Below, piece by piece: positions 44,920 to 52,682 of a stretch of 64,000 bases of DNA. How positions within the stretch are numbered: the first letter of the stretch is position 1; every line of letters begins with the position of its first letter. The notes beneath the pieces are model-generated. The model was not told where the DNA came from. It saw only the letters and a program-made list of their open reading frames with translations, and did not search any database. The stretch spans positions 859,418 through 923,417 of the forward strand of contig NZ_CP009687.1 in NCBI RefSeq assembly GCF_001042715.1, given 5' to 3'. The stretch comes from Clostridium aceticum (GTDB taxonomy: Bacteria; Bacillota; Clostridia; Peptostreptococcales; Natronincolaceae). Position numbers and translations under genes: made by a program.

Positions 44920-45333
44920 ATGTTTAAAGGGTTGTTTAAGAAAGGTGTAGGAATTACAATAATACACTATACTATCGTCGTTGCAATTTTAGGTGTTATT
45001 TTAAAATTAAATTATTCTATAGTGAATTTGCTTTTTTTTATTTGTTTAAGCGTATATTTATTACTGGTAAATATATATTTTCTTAAAGAAAAATGGCATA
45101 TTGATTCTATGAATAATCATAGATTTACAAAAAAAATTATTTTAGTACATAGTAATATAATAGCTTGCATAATCGCATCAGTATCATTTATGCAAACTTC
45201 CAAAACAAATACTATTTATAAACTGATATTATTTTTAATAATAGTTCTAGTTTTCACCATTATCAATTATTTCTCACTAATGGGTATAAAAAATTTTTTG
45301 CTGATTAAGTTTAAAGATAAACAAAAGCAGTAG
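44920..45333 (+). CDS. hydrophobic protein, possible bacteriocin immunity protein
   Basis: 137 residues with four membrane helices (about 10-28, 33-53, 73-92, 100-122) and a basic tail. The family is not recognised. It directly follows a class IIb-like peptide gene, and many immunity proteins of such peptides are small four-helix membrane proteins, so this role is inferred. It starts ATG at 44920 with GAGAGG upstream. Confidence 0.55.
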   Translation: MFKGLFKKGVGITIIHYTIVVAILGVILKLNYSIVNLLFFICLSVYLLLVNIYFLKEKWHIDSMNNHRFTKKIILVHSNIIACIIASVSFMQTSKTNTIYKLILFLIIVLVFTIINYFSLMGIKNFLLIKFKDKQKQ

Positions 45334-45441
45334 TTCACGATTAGATATGTTTGAACTATTTTAATAAAAAAAGAGGTTATAGTCGTATAATTTGAATGTC
45401 GTGGAGATGGGGTTGTTGATAATGTTAACTTATAAATAACC

Positions 45442-45535
45442 AATGGATAAAGGATACCTTTATCTGTGCAAACAAAATGGAGTAGGCATTTTTTCTGAAA
45501 TAAATTTTATCATTTACTTATAGATAAACAACATC
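45442..45535. repeat. palindromic element P, copy 2 (degenerate)
   Basis: Left half AATGGATAAAGGATACCTTTATCTGTGCAAAC is recognisable in two parts (AATGGATAAA, TTTATCTG.GCAAACA); the right half is eroded to ATAGATAAACAACATC. Confidence 0.5.
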
Positions 45536-45540
45536 AGGAC

Positions 45541-45619
45541 TTAATTTTGATATACTAAGAGCTACATTTGCAGCCCACGGTTTTAGGGCGAAACCGTAGA
45601 CCGTGTATATCAAAATTAA
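45541..45619 (+). repeat. two-copy stem element, copy 2
   Basis: Perfect 15-bp outer stem TTAATTTTGATATAC / GTATATCAAAATTAA. Inside are AGAGCTACATTT and an inner CGGTTT / AAACCG hairpin, then GTAGACCGTG. The core is shared with 33119-33188. It precedes the broken CPBP gene. Confidence 0.55.
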
Positions 45620-45673
45620 AGTTTGAACTTGCTTATCTACAATGCAAATCTAAAATTAATAAGGAGATCAATA

Positions 45674-46198
45674 ATGCTTAGCGAGAATATGACAAAAAGC
45701 TTCAGAAAAAAATTTTCAAGTATTCATAACTGGCTGATTAATTTAAGTCAATATAATTTGTGTTTTGTATGACAGTATCTTCATATTTTATACTCTTTCC
45801 TTTGATTCTTGTTCTGGTATTAATTGAATATACTGGTGATTTTAATGAGGAAAGCATTGATTTATTCAATAATGAGGGAGTCATTTTAGTTATCCTTTTT
45901 ACAGTAGTTATTGCTCCTATAGTTGAAACAGCTATATATCAAATGCTTCCAATTAGGTGTCTAAGAAAAACTAACTTTTTAAAGGAAAGGCCTATGATAA
46001 TAATATTGATATCAGCAGTTTTTTGGATTAGGACATAGATACAATATAATTCGTGTGATTGAAACAACATTAATTGGAATAATACTAGCGTATTCATATC
46101 ATATATACCTAGAAAAAAACTTCTATCCATTTTGGATTGTTACATGTATACATGGATTAAGAAATCTAATTACAACTATCCTATTTATTATTTTCTAG
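45674..46198 (+). pseudogene. frameshifted CPBP-like gene (intact copy at 51852)
   Basis: Nearly identical to 51852-52379, but one frame change near 45749 (AAGTCAATATAAT instead of AAGTCCAATAAAAT) and a 2-base loss near 46018 break the frame. The last part also has changed residues. RBS AAGGAG and the start ATG are kept. It was probably once an immunity protein; now non-functional. Confidence 0.8.
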
Positions 46199-46289
46199 AT
46201 TTTACGATTTGCTATATTCAGAAACTTACCGTTACTTTTTAGGATTGCCGAGAGGATAGAGTTTTTGACAATCTTGATTTGTAAATAAC

Positions 46290-46376
46290 CAATGGACAAA
46301 CGACATCTTTATTTGCCTAAACAATAATTTTAAAAAAATATGCTGTTTATGCAGATAAAAGTGCTGTTTATCCATT
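46290..46376. repeat. palindromic element P, copy 3
   Basis: AATGGACAAACGAC...GTGCTGTTTATCCATT with inner TTTATTTGCCTAAACA / TGTTTATGCAGATAAA. The preceding about 80 bases are shared with copy 4, showing that this copy was duplicated together with the CPBP gene. Confidence 0.75.
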
Positions 46377-46403
46377 ATCTATTGTGAAATTGGAAATAAG
46401 GTA

Positions 46404-46472
46404 GTGCGACAATGGGGAAGGTTCTTGTTGCTTCAGTGATTTATTAACAATAAGAACCTTCCCCATTGTCAC
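46404..46472. repeat. long inverted repeat (REP-like)
   Basis: ACAATGGGGAAGGTTCTTGTTG faces AACAATAAGAACCTTCCCCATTG. Palindromes with GGTTCTT arms bounded by GTGACA/TGTCAC are common dispersed elements in Clostridia. It is upstream of leader copy C and could also act as a terminator. Confidence 0.55.
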
Positions 46473-46501
46473 AGAGAAAAGAAATAAAATATATTGAAGA
46501 A

Positions 46502-46552
46502 GGGGTAGAAAAATCCCCCTTGTTTTTAGCTGGAGGGGGATGAATCTACCCC
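46502..46552 (+). ncRNA. upstream hairpin domain of leader, copy C
   Basis: GGGGTAGA / TCTACCCC outer and ATCCCCC / GAGGGGGAT inner stem, as in copy B at 44200-44250, about 57 bases before the three-way-junction domain. Confidence 0.5.
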
Positions 46553-46609
46553 TCATAATATGGTAAAATTTAGGTAATAAGAAGAAGCAGTCTTAGGCTC
46601 TATACTAGA

Positions 46610-46712
46610 TTATAATTTTCTGGCATACATACTATTTGCAGCTATTCCCAGAGTAGAGCAAATAAGAGAACCTTTTGATGGGAGAGAAGGTTATGTAGGA
46701 TGGGAATTATAA
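46610..46712 (+). ncRNA. candidate structured RNA leader, copy C
   Basis: P1 TTATAATTTTC / GGGAATTATAA (11 pairs), P2 ATTTGC / GCAAAT with loop ATTCCCAG, P3 CCTTTT / AGAAGG with loop GATGGGAG. Compared with copy A, P1 position 7 is T-A instead of C-G and the first P2 pair is A-T instead of G-C, both compensatory. It is followed by a conserved stretch up to the RBS of the peptide gene at 46841. Confidence 0.6.
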
Positions 46713-46840
46713 TATATAAGTTAAAGAAAATTTGCATTGAAAAACATTTTATTCAGCAATTTATCGCAGAATGAATAAAGTATGGGTTTTTGCTAAAAAA
46801 TACTAAATCTGCAAATTAAATTCAAAGGAGGAACTTAAAG

Positions 46841-47098
46841 ATGTTAAAAGAAATGAGTAAAAATGAAATGATGATGATTGATGGGGGAAATGCATTTACT
46901 CCTAAATATGGAGATTTAAGAGATGTGCCGGCTGCTGTAAATCAGGCGGTCAGAGGTTTTGCCAATACGTTGGTAGGGGATCGTAATTTTCAGCAGGCCT
47001 TGGTTGGAACGGGTCAGATGACATATGGGATAATTAAAGGAAATCCTGTAACTGTTATCGGTGGTTGGGAAAGAATTGAAGGAGCTGCTGGATACTAA
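46841..47098 (+). CDS. double-glycine-leader bacteriocin-like peptide
   Basis: 85 residues: leader MLKEMSKNEMMMIDGG, then a core of about 69 residues (NAFTPKYGDLRDVPAAVNQA...) ending GGWERIEGAAGY. It has no cysteines and moderate amphipathic character. AAGGAGG precedes the ATG. Leader RNA copy C lies upstream. No similarity to a named bacteriocin is recognised. The likely exporter is the C39 transporter at 37737. Confidence 0.75.
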   Translation: MLKEMSKNEMMMIDGGNAFTPKYGDLRDVPAAVNQAVRGFANTLVGDRNFQQALVGTGQMTYGIIKGNPVTVIGGWERIEGAAGY

Positions 47099-47158
47099 AT
47101 CTTCTTATAAACAATGCAATCAGTTATTTGTGTGTAAACTCTAAAGTATAAATCTATA

Positions 47159-47199
47159 AACATGACGCCTTATTTCTTTAAAAAATAAGGCGTCATGTT
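47159..47199. terminator. perfect hairpin after peptide gene
   Basis: 18-bp inverted repeat beginning AACATGACGCCTTATTT and its complement, with a 5-base loop. There is no long T-run, but position and stability fit a terminator. Confidence 0.6.
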
Positions 47200-47230
47200 A
47201 AATCTAACAAAGGATGGAGATGATGATAAA

Positions 47231-47584
47231 GTGTTTTTTAAAATCTATTCAATTATTGTGGCGTGCATGACGGGAGTGGTACTCTACTACACTCGCAATG
47301 TTATGACAGGCTTGTGGTGGCTGTTCACATTAATCCCATGTGTGGGAGTGTATTTTTATGGTTCTCGCAAGAGGCTGTTTACAACAAAAATATGGAAAGT
47401 TTTATTTTATTTTTATATCATGTTTTCCATTAGCTATGAATTTATTCGTCCGTTAGTTTATGAGCAAGCTCCCGTGGATTTAAGCTTTTTATTTTCGTTT
47501 CTAATTACAGCATCTTTGTGGGTAGGGCTTTATTTGTATGCTTTTAGGTTTATGAGCGAACAGGAAACGAAGCAACATTCATAG
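47231..47584 (+). CDS. unknown membrane protein
   Basis: 117 residues, four hydrophobic helices (VVLYYTRNVMTGLWWLFTLI...). GTG at 47231 is preferred, since GGAG lies about 11 bases upstream; the in-frame ATG at 47195 is buried in the 47159-47199 hairpin. Codon use (more GC-ending codons) differs from the neighbouring island genes and, with the next gene, hints at a separate origin. Function unknown. Confidence 0.55.
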   Translation: MFFKIYSIIVACMTGVVLYYTRNVMTGLWWLFTLIPCVGVYFYGSRKRLFTTKIWKVLFYFYIMFSISYEFIRPLVYEQAPVDLSFLFSFLITASLWVGLYLYAFRFMSEQETKQHS

Positions 47585-47626
47585 TCAATACTTTAATAGG
47601 GAAAATCACATATCGGGGGTGATAGA

Positions 47627-48040
47627 GTGACTAAACATGTCTTACTATACATTCTGTTAGCAGTTTTATTTTTACCGCCACTTCTTTTATTCATTCCTAT
47701 TGGATCGATTATTGTGTTGCTTTTTATTCCACTCATCTTATACTTTGTTTCTCTGGAAGTGATTGAAAAAGCGATGGATCGTTTATTTTCATACTCTTTC
47801 GGCGAAGGAGAAAAAGAGAACCAGAAAGAAAATACTGAAGAAGTAACTGAAGAAGCCATGGAAAGCACAGGTGTGTCAAAATGGTCACCACGGATAAATC
47901 CCTACGTACTAATATTAGTATTTATCGTGTCGATAGCTATCATAATCCGATGGGATGGATGGGTGCTAGCGCTGACTAATATTGCTTTTATCCTGCTGAG
48001 CGGTTTTGGAGGGTATATTCGAAGAAAACCAAAGAAATAA
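47627..48040 (+). CDS. unknown membrane protein with acidic middle region
   Basis: 137 residues: two N-terminal helices (about 5-45), a Glu/Lys/Asn-rich loop (about 60-85) and two C-terminal helices. It starts GTG at 47627 with GGGGGTGAT upstream. Probably co-transcribed with the preceding gene, 42 bases away. No family is recognised. Confidence 0.55.
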   Translation: MTKHVLLYILLAVLFLPPLLLFIPIGSIIVLLFIPLILYFVSLEVIEKAMDRLFSYSFGEGEKENQKENTEEVTEEAMESTGVSKWSPRINPYVLILVFIVSIAIIIRWDGWVLALTNIAFILLSGFGGYIRRKPKK

Positions 48041-48331
48041 CCATATCTCTGGGATCAACAAAATGATTTACTCCCTTTTAAACACCCTGTCGAGTGCTAC
48101 AGCGATGAAATTATATACACTACCTTGTTGCACTATTTATATTAAATAGTGTAGTTATCGAAGTGGTAATTTGATTTGGGAGGAAATAGTATGTTATTTA
48201 ATATCGTATATTTAAAATAATTATGCATTTTAAAACCTTGAAATTTTGCATAAATTTCAATCATGTACTTTCTCGATTAATAATAAAATTTTATTAGCAA
48301 TTTACTTTGAAAAGAATAAAATCATAGAAAT

Positions 48332-48541
48332 ATGGGATGGAAATATGAAAAAAAAGTATATCGCAAAAAAATATTGGGATTTATTTTAATACTATGTATA
48401 GCTATCGTATGGCTTTATATAACACTAGATTTAATGATTGATAGATGGGGAAGCTTGGCAATAGGTACATTTATTAACTTTGCTATTATCTCATTTTTTG
48501 TTTTTATAGATTATATTTATAAATATAATATTAGAAAGTAA
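48332..48541 (+). CDS. small single-helix or two-helix membrane protein
   Basis: 69 residues, MGWKYEKKVYRKKILGFILI..., with two hydrophobic stretches. It is the full-length form of the truncated frame at 37417-37578. No convincing Shine-Dalgarno precedes the ATG, so translation is uncertain. It belongs to the duplicated segment. Confidence 0.4.
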   Translation: MGWKYEKKVYRKKILGFILILCIAIVWLYITLDLMIDRWGSLAIGTFINFAIISFFVFIDYIYKYNIRK

Positions 48542-48650
48542 CCTCTAGACAGTAAAATTAGATAAAAATGAATCAATAGCAACTATAACCTATGACATTG
48601 AAGCAGTAAATAAAAAAACAAGTACTAAATAAGAAAATAAAGGTGATCAA

Positions 48651-50062
48651 ATGTTGAAAAAATACACTTGCATAAAACAACACGATACAATCGATTGACA
48701 CTCCGTTAATACTAGGTTATTATCAACACGTTATTGATTTACCTATGAACTTTTTAGGTGCAAAAAAGTAGGGAAAATGATATTGGTATTGCCGTCATCA
48801 TGCTAATCCTTTATGGTACACTGATGGCCGTATTCAACAAGCCTATCAAAGAAATCAACCAAAAAGAAATGGAAAACAATGCCCAGCTCACCTCCTACTT
48901 AGTAGAAAGCTCAAACGGTATAGAAACCATAAAAGCCTTCAATGCAGAAAGACAAGCCAAAACAGAAACCGAACTAAAATTTATAAAACTCCTTAAAACC
49001 ATATTAAAGGGAGGTACTATCTATAATATACAAGGCTCCTTAACAAATGCCATTGCAACAATGGGCGGGATAGTGATTCTTTGGGTAGGGGCCTATAAAG
49101 TAATCCAGGGAGAACTGACGGTAGGACGACTGTTGGTATTCAACTCACTGCTGGCATATTTTGTTGATCCAGTAAAAAATTTCATCAACCTTCAGCCCAT
49201 GATGCAGACAGCGATAGTAGCCTCCGATAGACTAGGAGAAATACTTGACCTGGAATTAGAAAAAAGTGAAGACGAAGAAAAGAAAGTAAATCCAAACTCC
49301 CTAAAAGGAACTATACAATTTAAAAATATAGACTTTCGCTATGGCACAAGAGAACTAGTACTGAAAAATATCAACTTAACCATTCACCAAGGAGAAAAAA
49401 TTGCATTCGTTGGAGAAAGCGGTTCTGGCAAAACAACATTGGTAAAGTTACTTATGAATTTTTATACCAACGAAAAAGGAGACATCCTTATTAACGAATA
49501 TAATATCAAAGATATAAATATGGAAAAATTAAGAGAAAAAATAGCTTACATCTCACAGGATATCTTCATGTTTAGCGGCACCATAAAAGAAAACCTATGC
49601 TTGGGAAATAAAAACATAACCTTTGAAGAAATGATCCAAGCAGCAAAACTATCCAGTGCTCATGACTTCATCAATGACCTTCCCTTAAGATACAATACAT
49701 TGCTGGAAGAAAATGCCACAAATCTATCAGGAGGACAAAAACAAAGACTAGCTATCGCAAGAGCATTGTTAAAAAAACCAGATATCCTCATCATGGACGA
49801 AGCCACCAGTAATCTAGACTCCATTACAGAAAAAGCCATAGAAAAAACAATTACAGAACTAAACCAAGATACTACCACCATTATCATTGCTCACAGACTC
49901 AGCACCATTATGCGATGTGACAAAATCTATGTAATGGATCATGGAGAAATCGTCGAAAGTGGAAATCATGAAGAATTAGTCAATAACAAAGACAAATATT
50001 ACAACCTCTGGAAAGAACAACTGCCAGAGTATTACCAAACAGCAGCTTCAACCATAGAGTAA
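48651..50062 (+). pseudogene. internally deleted C39 ABC exporter
   Basis: Starts with the same codons as the gene at 37737, then hits TGA after about 16 codons. The peptidase domain and first membrane helices are deleted. The frame reopens at 48758 and keeps the last membrane helices and a complete ATPase (GESGSGKTT, LSGGQKQRL, DEATSNLD). The remaining 434-codon frame is nearly identical to the intact gene, but cannot process leaders. Confidence 0.85.
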
Positions 50063-50076
50063 GGAGAATACAGAGT

Positions 50077-50346
50077 ATGAGAGAAATAGTACACAATCTA
50101 AAAGATATTACCGATAGTAGAGAACTTCTAGAAAGCAAGCCACCCGCCTTTACGATCCTATTTATATATATACTTATTGCACTACTAACAATAGCGGTAG
50201 TATGGTCCTATATAGGAGAAATGGACGTAGTGGTAAAAGCAGATGGAGTTGTAAGACCCAACCAAAGGATCAGTACCATCAACAACATGGTGGGAGGAAA
50301 AGTCAAAGAAGTATATCTAGAAGGAGGAAAAAAAGATGTTTGTTGA
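50077..50346 (+). pseudogene. truncated HlyD-family protein
   Basis: The first 83 codons equal those of 39941-41413, then a junction adds KKDVC and a stop. Only the membrane helix and the first part of the lipoyl-like segment remain. The junction coincides with the start of the next peptide gene. Confidence 0.85.
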
Positions 50347-50542
50347 AATGAATGTAAATGAAACGATGATAGTTAATGGAGGAAACAGCCAAAATAGGGG
50401 AAGTGATACAAGACATGAAAGAAGTGGTGGCGGAGCATATATAACTGATGAAGCCAAAGAGCAGTATGCTAAATTTGTTGTAAAATCAGTGGAAGTTTTG
50501 AAAGATGCTGTAGTAACGTATTGGGGTTATAGAAGTTTATAA
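50336..50542 (+). CDS. double-glycine-leader peptide at the duplication breakpoint
   Basis: 68 residues: leader MFVEMNVNETMIVNGG, core of 52 residues starting NSQNRGSDTRHERSGGGAYI and ending VVTYWGYRSL. The core is polar and charged at first, then amphipathic helical. It has no cysteines and no leader RNA. Its Shine-Dalgarno (GAAGGAGGAAAA) is made of the HlyD codons at the breakpoint, and the gene overlaps the truncated HlyD frame by 11 bases. A terminator follows (50585-50613). Confidence 0.75.
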   Translation: MFVEMNVNETMIVNGGNSQNRGSDTRHERSGGGAYITDEAKEQYAKFVVKSVEVLKDAVVTYWGYRSL

Positions 50543-50584
50543 TCTACATTTTCAATGTTTTAGATACAAATCAGCATAAAAAAT

Positions 50585-50613
50585 AAAGTCCTAGTTTCAA
50601 TAGCTAGGGCTTT
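50585..50613 (+). terminator. terminator after peptide gene
   Basis: AAAGTCCTAG / CTAGGGCTTT stem followed by ACTTTCTTATT. Confidence 0.7.
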
Positions 50614-50750
50614 ACTTTCTTATTCTAATATAAGTAGGAAATCACAAACTTCAACAAAAATACATACAGCAAATGGAGATAGAAGAAAAGCTAAAAAAAT
50701 GTTTTCATGATTTTTTGTTTGTTGAGTAAAGTGAAAGGAATGGTTATAAG

Positions 50751-51608
50751 ATGAAGCAGCTTATAAAAATAATATGGCAAATCACGAAATACATCATTAT
50801 ATTTTTGTTAATGAGGGAAGCAAGTGCTTATGTTGTTTCTTCTATATCAGGTTATTTTATAACTGTTGATAAGATTGAAATGATGGGCAATGGATTACTT
50901 GAAAATTTAGAAAATATATCTTATGGTATAGGAGCAGTAGGGTCATTCTTTATTTACAAGAAAATGATAAAAAGCAGAAATAAAAGTATATATGAAGTTT
51001 GTCGTTTCAAGAAACTGTCAACAGATCAAATAATTTTGTCGATTATAGTAGGAGTTGCACTAGTTTTTTTAAATGGAATCATTTTAGCTATGGTTACAAC
51101 TATATTCCCATCATCTTACGAAGCATATAAAGAATTTGCTGATACTCTCAAAAAGGGAAGTACGGTATTGTTTTTTTTATGTGCTGGAATAATCGGGCCA
51201 TTGTTTGAAGAAGTACAAACTAGAGGACTTATACTTAGTGAACTATTAAGAAAAATATCGTTTAGAAACGCTATTATCATTCAAGCTCTTATCTTTGGTG
51301 CAATGCATATGAATCTGGTTCAGGGAATTTATGCCACTGTCATAGGTGTCTTTTGTGGATATGCACTTCTTTGGACGGGTTCTATTTGGACGTCAATTTT
51401 AATTCATACAAGTGGAAACATATTTTCTCTAATTATGGCGCGAATAGTAGGCGAAGGATTTTTAAATCAGCCTAATAGTGTAATGCTAGTGCTTGTATTA
51501 ATGATACAAATTCTAGCATTAGTAATAATTCCTTATATATTTAACTACTTCTATAAAAATCGAGTGGAATGGGAAATAAGCACAGTTGAAGAATGTTTAG
51601 AAAAATGA
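50751..51608 (+). CDS. CPBP-family intramembrane metalloprotease
   Basis: 285 residues with about eight membrane helices. The CPBP (Abi) motifs are complete: EEVQTRG (about 159-165), FGAMHMN and HTSGN. Family members near bacteriocin genes often give self-protection or process peptides; others act in prenyl-protein or stress pathways. It follows the GG-peptide gene at 50336. Its own promoter was not identified. Confidence 0.88.
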   Translation: MKQLIKIIWQITKYIIIFLLMREASAYVVSSISGYFITVDKIEMMGNGLLENLENISYGIGAVGSFFIYKKMIKSRNKSIYEVCRFKKLSTDQIILSIIVGVALVFLNGIILAMVTTIFPSSYEAYKEFADTLKKGSTVLFFLCAGIIGPLFEEVQTRGLILSELLRKISFRNAIIIQALIFGAMHMNLVQGIYATVIGVFCGYALLWTGSIWTSILIHTSGNIFSLIMARIVGEGFLNQPNSVMLVLVLMIQILALVIIPYIFNYFYKNRVEWEISTVEECLEK

Positions 51609-51851
51609 GTAAAAAGTTTACAAAGGCGAGAGGGCCTAGATGGAAATTATAATATGTGTGACAATAATGATGGCAGACTGTGTGAAAATCGAAAATTATC
51701 TTGATATTAATTCAGGTTCAACTACGAATTTTGTGAAAAAATAATATTGTTACAAATTAAGTTTCCAAACTAAATGGTAAAAAGAGTGCCAAATATTAGT
51801 ACATTCCTTATCATCTTAAATGCAAATCTAAAATTAATAAGGAGATTAATA

Positions 51852-52379
51852 ATGCTTAGCGAGAATATAACAAAAAGCTTCAGAAAAAAAATTTCAAGTA
51901 TTCATAACTGGCTGATTAATTTAAGTCCAATAAAATTTGTGTTTTGTATGACAGTATCTTCATATTTGATACTCTTTCCTTTGATTCTTGTTCTGGTATT
52001 AATTGAATATACTGGTGATTTTAATGAGGAAAGCATTGATTTATTTAATAACGAGGGAGTGATTTTAGTTATCCTTTTTACAGCAGTTCTTGCTCCTTTA
52101 GTTGAAACAGCTGTATATCAAATGTTTCCAGTTAGGTGTCTGAGAAAAACTAACTTTTTAAAAGAAAGACCAATGATAATAATATTGATATCAGCAGTTT
52201 TTTTTGGATTTGGACATACATACAATATAATTCGTGTCATTGAAACAACATTAATTGGAATAATACTAGCGTATTCATATCATATATACCTAGAAAAAAA
52301 CTTCTATCCATTTTGGATTGTTACATCTATACATGGATTAAGAAATCTAATTACAACTATCCTTTTTATTGTTTCCTAG
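51852..52379 (+). CDS. CPBP-like small membrane protein, putative immunity protein
   Basis: 175 residues, with about five membrane helices and shortened CPBP motifs (VETAVYQMFPVR in place of EExxxR, FGHTYN, SIHGLRN). The first Glu pair is reduced to one, so proteolytic activity is uncertain. ATG at 51852 follows AAGGAGA; the frame extends upstream to 51774 without an RBS. A frameshifted near-identical copy lies at 45674-46198. Confidence 0.78.
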   Translation: MLSENITKSFRKKISSIHNWLINLSPIKFVFCMTVSSYLILFPLILVLVLIEYTGDFNEESIDLFNNEGVILVILFTAVLAPLVETAVYQMFPVRCLRKTNFLKERPMIIILISAVFFGFGHTYNIIRVIETTLIGIILAYSYHIYLEKNFYPFWIVTSIHGLRNLITTILFIVS

Positions 52380-52471
52380 ATTTTACCATTTACTCTACTC
52401 AGAAGCTTACCGTTACTTTTTAGGATTGCCGAGAGGATAGAGTTTTTGATAATGTTGATTTGTAAATAACC

Positions 52472-52556
52472 AATGGATAAACCCCAAATTTAGCTGCCTA
52501 AACAATAATTTGAAAAAATATGCTGTTTATGCAGGTAAAAGTGTTGTTTATCCATT
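52472..52556. repeat. palindromic element P, copy 4
   Basis: AATGGATAAACC...GTTGTTTATCCATT with inner TAGCTGCCTAAACA / TGTTTATGCAGGTAAA. It is followed by ATCTATTGTGAAACTAGAAATAGG, shared in similar form with copies 1 and 3. Confidence 0.75.
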
Positions 52557-52682
52557 ATCTATTGTGAAACTAGAAATAGGGTGATAGTATAGATGGTAAA
52601 CTGGAATAGTTAAACATGATTTATATATTATTCCATGCATGTCATTGTATGTGTATTCCAGGAAGATAGTGGAGGACTTTAG

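Larger units (their letters stand above)
48120..50335 (+). repeat. second copy of the exporter region (duplicate of 36760-40190)
   Basis: Matches 36760-36850, 37265-37770, 38440-38500 and 38650-40190 in the same order, with three internal losses. The last 1.5 kb is almost identical to the first copy. The copy ends abruptly inside the HlyD gene at about 50330. Confidence 0.9.

Noticed and set aside
45541-45619. Hammerhead ribozyme (a CGAAAC segment is present)
   Set aside because: The required CUGANGA core is missing, and the stem order does not fit.
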